Source: Talaromyces rugulosus
Lineage: Eukaryota; Ascomycota; Eurotiomycetes; Eurotiales; Trichocomaceae
Direction: 5' to 3'
Assembly (NCBI RefSeq): GCF_013368755.1
Contig: NC_049564.1
Location: 876,001-940,000 of the forward strand
Length of the DNA stretch: 64,000 bases
This document shows positions 32,615 to 44,430 of the stretch, in pieces. The notes under the pieces were generated by a model. It ran no database searches, was not told the DNA's origin, and saw only the letters and a program-made list of their open reading frames with translations. Position 1 is the first letter of the stretch, and every line of letters begins with the position of its first letter. The translations under genes were made by a program, and so were the position numbers.

Positions 32615-33199
32615 TCATTTGCGATTTTGGACCACAAAATACTTCCCAATGGTTTTGGTAGCTGCTCCTAACGCGTTTCCATCCCATTGATCGCTATCAG
32701 GTGTCGTATTATTTTCGGTTGCAACACGTTGTATCTTGTTATTTCGGCCGACCACCTTTTCCTTAGCCAAGGCGGCTTCCAATTGTTTCAGTCCGATTCT
32801 GCTTTCTTCGATAGCTTCCTGGCTCTCGTCGCGAATGGCACGTAAAGGCGGCACGTCTTTGGCATCGACGCGTTGTATTTCTCGTACAAAGTGAATTTGC
32901 GACTCGAGGGTCTTCAGCATCGCGGCTTCCTCTGCCTCGTCAACTGGCTCTGGGAGCGCGGAAAGCCGGAGCAGGTGACGAAGCTTTCCCGGAGTGACCG
33001 AGGGGGTTTTTTCGAGGGCATCATTGCTAGGTATGAGGGATCGAACGGACCATGTCGGTTTATCCAAAAGGGCAGCTATATCTTCGCTCGTAGACTTGGG
33101 CGGTCCGGAATAAAATCGCAAATTGGAGGGAGCCCGTAGCTGACCGTAGACCAGGCGAAATGGGCTGGGCCCGTTCAATTGTAGCCGTGCACGAGGCAT
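32615..33199 (-). CDS. Mitochondrial GatC-like Glu-tRNA(Gln) amidotransferase subunit
   Basis: A single exon encodes 194 aa from ATG 33199. The N-terminus (RLQLNGPSPFRLVYGQLRAP) is basic and looks like a mitochondrial presequence. The GatC-type core is LLDKPTWSVRSLIP followed by TPGKLRHLLRLSALPEPVD and ESQIHFVREIQRVDAKDVPP, then PLRAIRDES. Such proteins hold the GatCAB/GatFAB complex together, which converts Glu-tRNA(Gln) to Gln-tRNA(Gln) in mitochondria. In filamentous fungi this subunit is variably named (GatC/GatF/Gta3-like), so I give no symbol. It is divergent from SEC17 with 290 bp between the starts. Confidence 0.75.
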   Translation of the reverse strand: MPRARLQLNGPSPFRLVYGQLRAPSNLRFYSGPPKSTSEDIAALLDKPTWSVRSLIPSNDALEKTPSVTPGKLRHLLRLSALPEPVDEAEEAAMLKTLESQIHFVREIQRVDAKDVPPLRAIRDESQEAIEESRIGLKQLEAALAKEKVVGRNNKIQRVATENNTTPDSDQWDGNALGAATKTIGKYFVVQNRK

Positions 33200-33489
33200 T
33201 GAGAATGATAATACTAAGAGAGAAATAGGAACGCTTTGAGACAACAATTCTTTTTGCTTTTGTTTTTTTTTTCTGTATATAGCAAGGAACAAGAGTCAAG
33301 CTCCCCATAAAGCTTAGTCGGCAGCGGCAAAGGCGGTGAGCCCGTGGTCCAGTGGCAAGGGCCGATAAGACCCCGCTATCACCGAGGTGGGCTCAGTTCC
33401 TCCTGCGTCACAATATCGTCCATCCATCTACAATATCTGTCCAAACATATCACAACATAAGCGGACTGACTGATCGCTGAACTGGAAAC

Positions 33490-34637
33490 ATGGGAGATCC
33501 GCGCGCCTTGCTTCAAAAGGTCCTACAATCCAACCTCCACCCTCAACAACTACTACGTGGCTAACATACTTCCTGTTCCTGTTTTAGGCAGACAAAGCTC
33601 TCCAGGGTGCCTCTGGTGGCTTTAGTTTCTTCGGAGGTAGATCAGAGAAATACGAGAATGCGGCAGACCTTTACGTGCAAGCAGCGAATGCTTTCCGGGT
33701 ACAGAAGCTGAGTATGTGAAGCCGAACTTCCTACCATCGATTGTTTTGCGCAAACAGACCTACAACGCAGAGAATGCATGCTAATGAGGGGAGCGGATGT
33801 TAGACAAGGAAGCTGGAGTTGCTTTTGAAAAGGCGGCTGCAGTTCAGAGAAACAACCTTAACGAACCGGACGATGCTGCCAACAGCTTAACCGAAGCCTT
33901 CAAGGTTTACCGCAAGACAGACCCCGAGGATGCAGTGAGAGTTCTCTCCAGCGCAATCCAACATTACATAGGCAAAGGAAACTTCAGAAGAGCCGCCACT
34001 CATCAGCAGAACCTCGCCGAAACCTACGAGGTTGAAATCGGAGATGCGAAAAGGGCCTTGCAGGAGTATGAAAAAGCTGCCGAGTGGTACGAGAGTGATA
34101 ATGCCGAGGCGTGAGTTTGAAAGAAATCATCTTCGATTCGCCATTACAATTCTAATATCCAAGGGCTGCAGACTCGCCAACAAATTTTACCTCAAGGTTG
34201 CGGACCTTGCTGCCATTGAAAGCGAGTACCCCAAGGCAATCTCACATTATGAAAAAGTCGGCAATGTCTCCGTCAACAATAACTTGATGAAGTGGTCGGT
34301 AAAAGACTACTTTTTCAAAGCCGGCATCTGCCATCTTGCGTCAGGCGTACGTATTTTTTCGGGTTTATGAGATGGACACTGCTAATCCGCCGCTCAGGAT
34401 CTTGTTGCTACCAACCGCGCTCTAGAATGGTACAGAGAGACCGACCCTTCTTTTGGTTCTACCAGAGAGCATTCACTTTTGGTCGATCTGCTTCAAGCAG
34501 TCGAACAAGGAGAACAGGACGTCTTTGCTGATAAATTGTTTCAGTTCGACCAGTTGAGCAAGTTAGATAAATGGAAGACTACCCTGTTTCTTCGCATCAA
34601 AGACAATATTGAAGAAGAGGGCGAGGACTTTTCGTGA
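33490..34637 (+). CDS. sec17: Alpha-SNAP (Sec17)
   Basis: Sec17 binds SNARE complexes and recruits the Sec18/NSF ATPase for their disassembly. Five exons, 33490-33519, 33588-33711, 33804-34110, 34172-34346 and 34398-34637, give 291 aa, the usual family length. The start MGDPRALLQK joins ADKALQGASGGFSFFGG; TPR-like helices follow (FRRAATHQQNLAETYE, ALQEYEKAAEWYESDNAEA). The conserved C-terminus that stimulates Sec18 is present (FDQLSKLDKWKTTLF, RIKDNIEEEGEDFS). The first intron begins with the unusual donor GTCCTA but has a good GCTAACAT branch site. The 92-nt second intron ends at TTAG 33803. Confidence 0.95.
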
Positions 34638-34913
34638 TTTGTTTTCGTTTTGGTTTTTGATACAATACAATGAAGGTTATATTTATATTTATCAATTGAT
34701 GCCCGTTCAATAAAGTAATAACATCTGGACCATTGAATTACATAAAAATTGCATCTATTCACTATATCACAAGAATCCAAACTCCGAATATGCAAGGCTA
34801 AGCAACCGATACGCCAAATTTTTCCATAGAGCCGGTTGGGTATTTCAAACAAACCCCTGGGTGCTGTTGTTGTGAACTGTATGAAAGAGGAAAGAAAGAA
34901 AAAAGAACATAAT

Positions 34914-36609
34914 CTACGAGTCTTTCTTCGAAGCGAATCTTGCAAGAGCAGGTCCCAATTGCTCTTTTTCCTGTTCAAGAGACTCGTTCTGTCGAGAACT
35001 GCGTTCTTTTTGCAGAGCCTCTGCTTTGAGACGCTTCTCGTCAATGACGTTCGTCTTGCCCTTCTTTCGGAGGTACTTCCTGAGGGCGCTATTGCGACCG
35101 CGGCCGCGGTTCTTGAGCTTTTCAATAGCCTCTTCAGGTTTCCGATCTTCTTCTCGCTCTTCACGAAGCTTCTTCTCGCTGACCTGGTCGATTTTGCCAA
35201 TGAAATCGGGGTTCAAGGAAATCATCTCTGGTTGCAGCTTGTTCAGCAGTGCCTTGACTTCGGCCTCCTGGCGTTGTTTGGTGTTTTCGTATGGGTTCAC
35301 TTCCATGGCATCAAAGTTGGGTTCTCCTGCACCAGGAACAATGATGCTGGCAAACCCCTTGTCATGCGAAATACCAAGGACGTCGTCATATGGGCACCAC
35401 CGGACATTCTCGATGCGTTGCCCATCGCCACCCCATGCCATATACGGGCTCTGGACTTTTTCTTCGTTGGCGGCTGCGGCGTCGAAAAGACCTTTCCAGA
35501 CGCTGACCTGTGTTCCCCAGCCGACTGCAGTCAGGCCGCGATCACTAATTGACACGCTCGAGCCAGGTTGGTAACAAGAGTATGAGTGAACTTGTTTAAA
35601 GGTGCGTATATCCCAAACATTCATTCGCATATCTTGCCCTGTCGAGACCATATACCGACCTTGACGGTCAACGGCCATGGATCGAACTGGACCACGGTGG
35701 ACGAGAGCCTTTACGAGGGGAGTCTGCGAGTTTGGCGACCACAGACTGACTGTGCCATTCTGGTGACCGACATGCAACACTGCATTCCAGGGGTTTTGAC
35801 ATAGTGAGGTAGGAGAGCCAAGGCGAGTGGGCAATTCTGCAACCAACTGCCCGGTTGAAGTGTCGGTATACTTTAAGAAGCCGCTGTTTGCCTGCGAGAG
35901 CGATCGACATTAGTAACTTCAAAGAAGACGTTATAAAAGAGCAGGCACTTACAGCACTGGCCAAGAGGAAGTGATAGGGCAGGAATTCAAGATATCTAGC
36001 CTCGATATGCTTGTTGAGACAATGGAGCTCCACGCCGGCGTGATCATAGATGTAGACGTTTTTCTTTTGCGCCACAGCGAAGAACTGATCGTTGTGCAAC
36101 CATTTAGCATCCCAGACGGTTTCCCCAAGCTGCAATTCGCAGCCCAGCTTTCCAGCTCGCCAATCCATGGTCGCGACATGTCCCTTTCGCCCAGCAAGCA
36201 GCAAGTTCTTGCCATTCCGAGTATAATCCGCGCGATACGGACCGAGTTCCTCCAGCTTCAGCTCAAAGCCCTTCTTGGCCACTTCGATTCCCACGTTGTC
36301 CTTGATCTCGTCCTGTCTGACTTTGTACGTCCTCTCCAGCTCGCCTTCGGCTTCGAGAAAGCCTGCATCGTTTTCCAAAAGAATCTCCGCATCTTTCGCT
36401 CTTAGCGCTGCTGTTTGATATCGGTCTTCGACGGCCTGCAAATTTCCGCGGAGCTTTCTGTCTTTGATGGCCTTTAGTCGCACTGCTTGACCGCGACCAT
36501 ATTTTTGCGTCGCCTCCGTCACACACTTCTTTGCTTCTCGGGCTTCGATGATTTCTTGCGGCGATTGTCTTTTGCCGGATCGCGCTGAGGACTTTGTCAC
36601 TGCAGCCAT
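34914..36609 (-). CDS. utp7: Utp7, WD40 protein of the SSU processome
   Basis: Utp7 (BING4) is a nucleolar protein needed for 18S rRNA maturation. Exons 36609-35953 and 35891-34914 join over a 61-nt intron to 544 aa. The N-terminus is helical and basic (YGRGQAVRLKAIKDRKLRGN). WD repeats show as LLLAGRKGHVATMDWRAG, AVLHVGHQNGTVSLWSP, and YMVSTGQDMRMNVWDIRTFK. The BING4 C-terminal domain begins EKVQSPYMAWG and ends in RGRGRNSALRKYLRKKGK. It is divergent from TSR1. Confidence 0.95.
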
Positions 36610-37020
36610 GGTTGGATCGGCGCAGGACTGTTGTTTTTTGTTTTCAAAAAAAATAACAGACACACACAAGGCGGTGATGTTTTTTTTTCTTATTTGAAAG
36701 GTCAAATAAAAAACTGGCAATGCCTGTGTTGGGGAACAAGACAAATCCAAAGACTTTAGCTCGAGCTCGGCCAAAAAAATTCTTGCCAAGAGTTCCTTCC
36801 CGGCCGCGCTCGCTTGTCCGCCACAAGATAATTTCTTATCGATTAGAGGCAGCCAGGCCCCCGCAGTTCTGCTAAATATTTTATTTTTTTGGGCCAGTCT
36901 CCGAATTTCAGCCTTTTCTCGACCACAAAGCGCAGATACATTCAACAGATAGCCCATATCTCTCGGCGCTTCATCCTGGCATCTATTCCATTCCGGTTCA
37001 AAGGGTCAGACGGTGCCAAG
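36610..37020. promoter_or_regulatory. Shared promoter of two ribosome-assembly genes
   Basis: 411 bp between the UTP7 and TSR1 start codons. It contains A/T runs such as AAAAAAATT near 36774 that resemble ribosome-biogenesis A-rich boxes, but I saw no exact PAC element. Confidence 0.45.
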
Positions 37021-39487
37021 ATGGCACCGATCACCCAGTCGGTGCACCACCACCGCAGCACAACAAAGACCTCGCACAAGGGCTTCAAGAGCAAACACGC
37101 CACCAAAGGCGAAGTTAAAGAGCGCAATCGAGGTACTAGCGAGCGGTTTCCGTTTTTTTTTTGACTCATGGCTAATAATATATAAATTCACAGGAAAGGT
37201 CGAGAGCGGAGAACGAGGGGTGCGCAAAACCCCCCACCAGCAGCTGATGTCGAAACTCGATCGCAAGAACCAAGCCCGCCAGAAGCAGCAATTGAAACAC
37301 CAGGAAAAGGCCAACGCAGTCGGCATCTTTTCCGGTCAGCATGGAGCCCCTCGTCAAGTCGCCGTCGTTCCCCTGTCCGAGAAAATTGACCTTCCTGCTG
37401 TCATCCGTTCCTTGAACGAGAGTGTCGATGTGACCCAAGACGTCAACAATGATGGTTTATCACGTGTACGCATTGATCGTTTCAAACAAAACCTCGTTTA
37501 TATCCCGTCGAAATACGACTTGATGAATGCGTTGGATGTATGCCGTGTGGCCGACTTTGTCGTCTTGGTTCTGCCAACGGATGTCGAGGTTTCCGACGAA
37601 GGAGAGATTCTTCTGCGGTCAATTGAAAGCCAGGGTATTTCCAATGTGCTTGTTGTTGCACAAGGGGTGGATAATGTGAACCCGCCCAAGAGACGTACCC
37701 AGGTGATCGCTTCTCTGAAGTCCTATATCAATCATTTCTTCCCTGCGATCGACAAGGTCCTCTCTCTAGACTCCAGACAAGAATGCTCCAACGCCGTCCG
37801 CGGCCTATGTACAGCAACTCCAAAGGGCATCCGATGGAGAGAAGACAGAAGTTGGATGCTCATCCAAGATGTCCAATGGCCCGAAACTAGCAGTGGCAGT
37901 AGCAACGTTACTGTCACGGGTGTTGTTCGAGGCAAAGGCCTAAAGGCAGACCGGATTGTCCACATACCTGGTTGGGGCGATTTCCAAGTTGATTCAATCA
38001 CTGCCGCACCACTGTCATCACCAAAGGGCAAAAAGGAAGATGCGATGAACATTGATGATTCAGAGAGCCCTCAGGTCCTCGATCAACCAACAGAAGACCA
38101 GGACGACATGGCGACAGTTGCGCCTGAGGAAATTGAAATGGAAGATGACATGGTATCACATGCCGAGACTGAGAAACGAGGTGTCTTACTTGATGACCAC
38201 CATTACTTCTCTGACGATGAATCGCACATGCCATCTCGCCCTAAAAGACTCCCCAAAGGGACTTCCGATTACCAGGCCGCCTGGTTCTTGGAAGACGACT
38301 CAGACTCCGGGTCAGACATGGTCGACATGGAGGACGAGGATGTAGACATGGAGGTCGATGAAACCGAAGGTCGCCCAGAGGATGGCGTCTTTCCCGAACG
38401 TGGCGATGCCATGACCGAGGGTGGTCCTTCGGAATACCCCCAATCGGAGGTGTTCTTGGATCCTTCTCCAGAGGACGAAGCAGAACAACTAGAGGAGTAC
38501 CGCGCTAGTCGTAGAAAGGAAGAAGAAAACGACCTGGAATTCCCCGACGAAATCGAGCTCCACCCGAACGTGCTTGCCAGAGAACGGCTTCAGAAATACC
38601 GTGGATTGAAAAGTCTCAAAACCAGCATGTGGGAAACCTCGGAAGACCGGCCGTACGAGCCAGAAGAGTGGCGACGACTTCTGCAGTTTAATGACTACAA
38701 GGGAATCAAGAACAAGCTCGTCCGCGAGGCTCTCATGGGTGGCGTTGTCCCAGGAACTCGAGTTAACGTGCATCTCAAAGCCGTTCCAAGCACTCTTCGC
38801 AGCCGCCCGACACCAGTTGCGCTGTTCTCGCTCCTTCGCCATGAGCACAAACACACTGTAATCAATATGAACATTACCGTAAACTCGTCTGTCGAGGAAC
38901 CGATCAAGTCCAAGGAGGAAGTGATCATCCAATGCGGACCACGCCGTCTGGTGGTCAACCCAATCTTCTCTGGGGCTGGCAACACACCAAACAACGTCCA
39001 CAAGTTTGACCGCTACCTGCATCCTGGCCGCAGCGCCATAGCCTCGTTTGTTGGACCCGTCACCTGGGGCGCTGTGCCTGTGCTAGTATTCAAGAACCAA
39101 GCCGTCAAGGACCCGGAAGTGCTTGATTCGGACGAAAAGACAATCAACCGCCTCGAGCTGGTAGCCACGGGCACCGTTGTTGCGCCAGACCACTCTCGCG
39201 TCGTCGCCAAACGAGCGATCTTGACGGGACATCCTTTCAAGATCCACAAAAAGGTCGTCACGGTTCGCTACATGTTCTTCAATTCCGAAGATGTCAGCTG
39301 GTTCAAGGCTCTCCAGCTCTGGACTCGGCGCGGTCGCAGTGGCTTTTTCAAGGAGAGTCTGGGAACTCATGGATACTTTAAAGCTACTTTTGATGCCAAG
39401 ATCAACCCGCAGGATTCCATTGGGATTAGTTTGTACAAGAGGATTTTCCCGCGCAAGGCACGAGCCATTGAAGAGGTGGAGGCCTAA
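37021..39487 (+). CDS. tsr1: Tsr1, 40S ribosomal subunit maturation factor
   Basis: Tsr1 is a GTPase-like factor, related to Bms1, on late pre-40S particles. Exons 37021-37132 and 37194-39487 join over a 61-nt intron to 801 aa. The start MAPITQSVHHHRSTTKTSHK joins KGFKSKHATKGEVKERNRGK, a typical basic leader. The G-like domain shows only remnants of GTPase motifs, as in the family. A long acidic middle segment (SDSGSDMVDMEDEDVDMEVD) precedes the conserved C-terminal half with YRGLKSLKTSMW, RPTPVALFSLLRHEHKHTVI and MFFNSEDVSWFKALQLWTR. Confidence 0.95.
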
Positions 39488-39689
39488 GACGTTGGTGCTT
39501 TGGCTTTGTTTTATGATGAATCACGAGGATGAATACCCATACAAGACAAAAGCACTTTCATGATTATATATGTGTTATTTTTGCATGTAGACAGGATTTG
39601 GAATTAATGAGCTTACACAATAAACCAATACTTTGAAATGATCAATAACCCCCTGACCAGCTAGATTCAACATTGGATTGTTGATGTAT

Positions 39690-40615
39690 TCAAACAGCCC
39701 CAGATCCTCGCACTGCTCCATTCTTCCACCTCTCCAGACTCGGCTCATACGCACCACTGGCCTTCCACGCACTGATAATCAAGTTGACAATATGATCCAC
39801 CCCATTGCCATGCTTGACCGACCCAAACACCGTCGGTCCACCTTCACGTATATTGCCAGCATCACGCTCCATAACCCCCAAATCCGCACCCACCGCCTCA
39901 GCCAAGTCAACCTTGTTGATAACCAGCAAGTCACTACCCGTAATCCCCGGCCCGCCCTTGCGCGGCACCTTGTCACCGCCCGCGACGTCGATCACGTAGA
40001 TAATAAAATCGGCGAGCTCGCGCGAGTAGTTGGCTGCGAGGTTATCGCCGCCGGACTCGATGAGCAGCAAATCGGTGGTGAATTTGCGTTGCAGGGTTTG
40101 CAGGGCGAGCAGGTTTGCGCTGATGTCTTCGCGCACGGCGGCGTGCGGGCATCCGCCGGTTTCGATGGCTTGGATGCGTTCGGGGGCGAGGGCTTTGTTG
40201 CGCGTGAGGAATTCGGCGTCTTCTCTGTTTTTGATTCCTATTAGTCTTGTTCTCATCGTTCAAAAACGAGGAAGAACATACCGGGTAAAGATATCATTCG
40301 TCACAGCCGCAATGTTATACTCATCCCTCAGCGCCAAACACAATTTCAACATCAACGCTGTTTTCCCAGATCCCACTGGACTATTATAAACCTCATCAGC
40401 ATATATTTTTTTTTTCTCAAGAGAAAGAAGAACAATAAGACCAACCCTCCAATGCCAATCGTATAGGCCCTATCTTTCCAATCCCGCCCCTCGTGTAACG
40501 AAAGCGGCTGTTCGCGGTTCAAGAACGAGCCAGGCCCATCAAGAATGTCATGTGAGTGGCCGTGTCCGCCGAGAGCGTCGTGCGAGTGTGCGTGCGAGTG
40601 GTCTAGGGATGCCAT
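39690..40615 (-). CDS. ureG: Urease accessory GTPase UreG
   Basis: UreG delivers nickel during urease activation. Exons 40615-40446, 40380-40282 and 40224-39690 (introns 65 and 57 nt) give 267 aa. A histidine-rich N-terminus ([18 protein letters not shown]) is typical of eukaryotic UreG and probably binds metal. The P-loop GPVGSGKT spans residues 57-64 and is split by intron 1. Family signatures are [44 protein letters not shown] and the base motif [12 protein letters not shown]. It lies convergent with TSR1. Confidence 0.95.
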
Positions 40616-41729
40616 TTTCTGTGTTGCTTGTTTCTTGGGTTCTGAAAAGCCTTATCTATCGAGCACAATTCGCATGGTTAGCGCGGTTGACAAATCTTGA
40701 TAGTAGTATACTAACTTCAATGGGAACGAACGGACAGACTCTTTTGATGCACGGTGGAATAAAATGCTTGCTTCCTACAGTCTGTTCCAATTCAACTGAT
40801 TTCCTTGAAAACAGAGAAGAAACAAGATGAAGAAAGATGACGCAGAACTTTGATATAGGGTTCGCCCCGCTGAGTGGTGGAGAATGCCGATCGACCCGTC
40901 ATCGACTGGCAGGCAGGTATTAACATAGTTTTGAAGAAAAGTAGATACGTATTTAGTTTATGTTTAGGCTGGATTGGTAGTAATAGTAAAGTCTCAACAG
41001 TTAGACTAGTATCCATGTACATGCACAATTGATCAAACCAGATACAGCGTTATGTGACTGAAACAATGCAGCAGCGCAGACAAGATAAGCCAATGCGTTA
41101 CCGGGAGCTGGGAGGTAGCAAATAAAACGGGATATGTAAAAGAAATTTCCAAGGTCAACTGGGTAAACAGCTAACCCGGCCTCATATCTTGATGCATTGA
41201 AAAAAAGCAATTCACACGAACCAAAAAAAAAAAAAAAAATCAAATAAAGCAATGAGACATGGCAAAAACAAGGACATAAGAAAATGCAAGCCACAGATTC
41301 TCTACGTGGCTGACCCAAATGCTGATACCTTGTTTGCAGAGACATTAGGAAGATGAGATGGAAACGTTGGAAACATAACTGTCCTTTTTCCGTGCCCGTC
41401 CAATCGAGTAAGAAATAACAGAGAGCGAACAATGAAGAGATATCACGGCCTAGCAGGTGGTCACTGTAGTGACATGCACGCTAGACATCCATGTAGAGAA
41501 ATAAATGACCAAAGAAGAAAAGTGGAATGTAGAGAGAAAAATAAGGACAAGAAAAACGAAAATCCACAGGTATACTCCGAAGAAGAGGACAAACTCCTGG
41601 ATGGGAAAGAAAAAAAACGAGGAAAAAAGCTGGCAAGTCCTGTGATACGCCGTAATACCGTATTAACCCCCCCATTTCCGAATATAAAAACAAAAAAGCA
41701 GTCGAACATAGTTGGAAGCAGTACACCGC
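40616..41729. other. 1.1-kb intergenic region
   Basis: It runs from the UREG start to the end of the PtaB gene. Poly-A/T runs are present (17 A near 41222). No convincing gene was seen; the ORFs are low-complexity or hydrophobic by chance. Confidence 0.5.
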
Positions 41730-43783
41730 CTAGGAGGTGCCTTTCTGTCTCTTACCACCTCGAGGGCTGGCTTTCACTTTCGATGTGCCTACGGGCCCTG
41801 TGCCATTCACTTCGGTACCATCATCACCTTCTGTCTTGACAGTGCTCGCGCGTCGCCGTTTGTTGGAAACGCTAGGGCTGGTATTCGCGCTGGATCCTTG
41901 GGTCCCATTGGCGGCCATGCCTGCTTGGTTTTGGTGAGCCATCATACCAGGTCCCATGAGATGGGTTTGCGCCGGGCTAGGTTGAGCTGAATGGCCCAGA
42001 TGTGGTGAGGCCTGTGCACCAGGCAGGCCCATCTGACCGACCAATGGAGATGCAAATTGAGATGGCCCATTCATATTGGGGGTTCGTTGCCCCCCTTGGG
42101 CTTGCAAATTCATACTCTGTTGGGCCATCATGGAAGTCACCTCACGGAGTACATCGCCTGCGTTCTTCTGGGGATTTCCGGAACTGTGAAAGATTAAACT
42201 CGTCATGAACGACATAGGTTCTGCAATCTATAAAAAGGGTGGTCCGGTCAGAGGTTGATCTAACAAGAAGTGGGAAATCTCTTAGGACATACCTCTAAAA
42301 AGCACTGGACACTCGCGGGCAGCCCATATTCATTGACCAGCGATTCTGGTGGAGTAATGGTAGGTTGCGGAGGCAATTGCTTCTGCTGGCCCCGCTTGTT
42401 GGCAGCTTTGGTCACGCGCGGACTTTGTTTCTGCTCGTTTGCTTCCTGAAGTTGCAATAGGCTACGAGGGATGTATTCCCGAAAGCCGCTCACCGAAATG
42501 TCGACCAGGTCAAATTTGAACTCGGGGTTCACCAGAACTTTAAGAGAGCCATTGACAAAAAGCTAGTGCCATGTTAGAATGCATACAACCGATGACTATT
42601 AAGTTACACGTACCTGGCAGTCATTGGAGAACCAATAGATGAAACTCGCCTTAGGACTGTATACAACTCGGTAACCATTCTGAGGAGTGAATTCCTGAGT
42701 GGCTTCCATGTGAGTTTGTATCTTCCTGATGCCGTTGTTGAAGAGTGTGACATAGTATCGAGGCAAGATCGTTGCATTCACTTCAAAGGCCTTTGATCCA
42801 GACCGGGCGGAGAAGACGCCCTGACGCAGGACTCCCCATGGTTGTCCCGTGGTCGGTTGGAAAGTTGTGTTGTAGTACTTATTCACCACCTCTTGCCAGA
42901 AAAGAAGATCTGCGTCTTCACCGTTGCTCTGTGTGTACGAGTCAGCCATCTACATCTTCATATGACCAATTGATCTTTAAAGTGGCCTACCTGGAAATTG
43001 CTTAGGGTCTCGAAATAACTGTTGACATAATGCGTTAATGGTCCTTTATTGTTTTGCACAATGGGGTTCATGCTAGCGGCGCGGCGCTGCTGTTCCAGCA
43101 AGATTTGCTGTTGCATTTTGATTTGGTCTGGAGCAGACATGGGATGCTGTTGCTGTCCCTGGGTCATTTGAACTTGTTGTTGGTGTTGGTGTTGCTGTTG
43201 CTGTTGATGGACAGCCTGTTGTTGCGCGTTTGGAGCCTGCGGTTGGGTAGTCTGTGGCAGCTGCTGCTGTTGCATCTGTGGAGTTGGCTGGGCTTGCTGT
43301 TGTGGTGGCTGCGGTACTTGCTGGCCCTGCGGGATTTGTTGGTGTTGAGGATTGGGGGTCTGCTGCGGCGGTGGCTGTGAGCCTTGGTGAGAAGGCGGTT
43401 GCGGTGTCGCATGTTGGGGAGGATTCGACTGTTGCGATGGGGTTCCGCTTCCTTGAGGAGGTTGAGGTCCTTGTTGTGGTTGTGGAGTGACGCTTTGAGG
43501 TGGTACAGCCGCACGTTGTTGTGGTGTGTGCTGGCCTTGCTGGTTGTTGGCCTGCGCTGCGGCTTGTGCTTGCGCAGCAGCATGCGCAGCGTGTTGCATG
43601 GCCATATATTGTTGCTGTTGCTGTTGGAGGTTCTGCGGTACATGTTGCATCTGCTGCTGAAAGTGCATCATGTTGGCAGGCCCACGCATGTTGGAGTTTT
43701 GAATCGCAGACAATTGTGCCTGGCTCATGCCCTGGGTTCCAGCAGGTAAAGAGACAGGAATACCACCATGGTGTTGTTGCTGT

Positions 43784-43827
<44 letters not shown>

Positions 43828-44430
43828 CTGCTGTTGTTGTTGTTGTTGTTGTTGTTGGGCTAACTGCTGTTGCTGTAATAATCTCTGTCGCGCTATCTGC
43901 TGTTGTAGCATCTGATTGTTTTGTGCATCTGTGGGTTCAGGATCGTTAGTATCGTCATACTACAATTTCTCTCGAAAGAGCTCGACCAATACGGCCAGGC
44001 ATAACGACAGGGTGGCGGGGTTGCGTTATATTTCCAAGGATGTGTTGCATTTTTTTGGACTCTCGGGTCTGGGGGAGCACGGGGTGAAGGGGTAATGAAG
44101 ACGGGGAAAAAAAGGCAACTTACTCATTCCATATTGTTGCTGCTGTAGGATGTGAGCCTGCGCGGGATTCAAATGCTGCAGGGCATGTGCATTCGCAACA
44201 GGACCGCCTGGTCCGGTTGTCGCGCCAGGGGGCATTCCGCCCATCATGGGTCCTGGCTGGCTCACTTGGGGACCAGCAGCAGAAACACCAGGGTGCATTT
44301 GTTGTACCATGCCTGGGGCCTGCACGCCCATGTTCGGATGCTGAGCCTGAGCCATTGGGTGGTGACCTGGAGGCAAGCCGGGATGCTGGGGAATGCCTTG
44401 ATGGGCAGGAAACGGTTGGGTCATCATCAT
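41730..44430 (-). CDS. ptaB: PtaB-type LIM-domain-binding adaptor
   Basis: In Aspergillus, PtaB partners SomA to control conidiation, adhesion and biofilm formation; it is the fungal Ldb/SEUSS-type protein. Five exons, 44430-44124, 43928-42991, 42928-42614, 42562-42293 and 42227-41730, give 775 aa. The first intron is long (195 nt). Residues 1-400 are Met/Pro/Gln-rich, including 28 consecutive Gln at about 127-154. The LIM-binding domain spans about 400-640: THYVNSYFETLSNFQ, LLFWQEVVNKYYNTTFQP, PRYYVTLFNNGIRKIQTHME, SLVNEYGLPASVQCFLEIAEP. The C-terminal tail has a nuclear signal in SNKRRRAST and ends basic. Three ATGs open the gene. Confidence 0.9.
43774..43857 (-). repeat. CAG/CAA repeat encoding 28 glutamines in PtaB
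   Basis: 84 bp of mixed CTG/TTG units on the plus strand read as CAG/CAA codons on the coding strand. The mix of codons makes it less unstable than a pure repeat. Confidence 0.9.

Noticed and set aside
33338..33412. tRNA gene
   Set aside because: A-box and D-arm look right, but position 33 of the anticodon loop is not T, the T-arm is poor and the 3' acceptor strand does not pair. Kept only as a finding.
43054..43949. Long plus-strand ORFs rich in Leu, Val and Cys
   Set aside because: They are antisense readings of the glutamine-rich PtaB exon.
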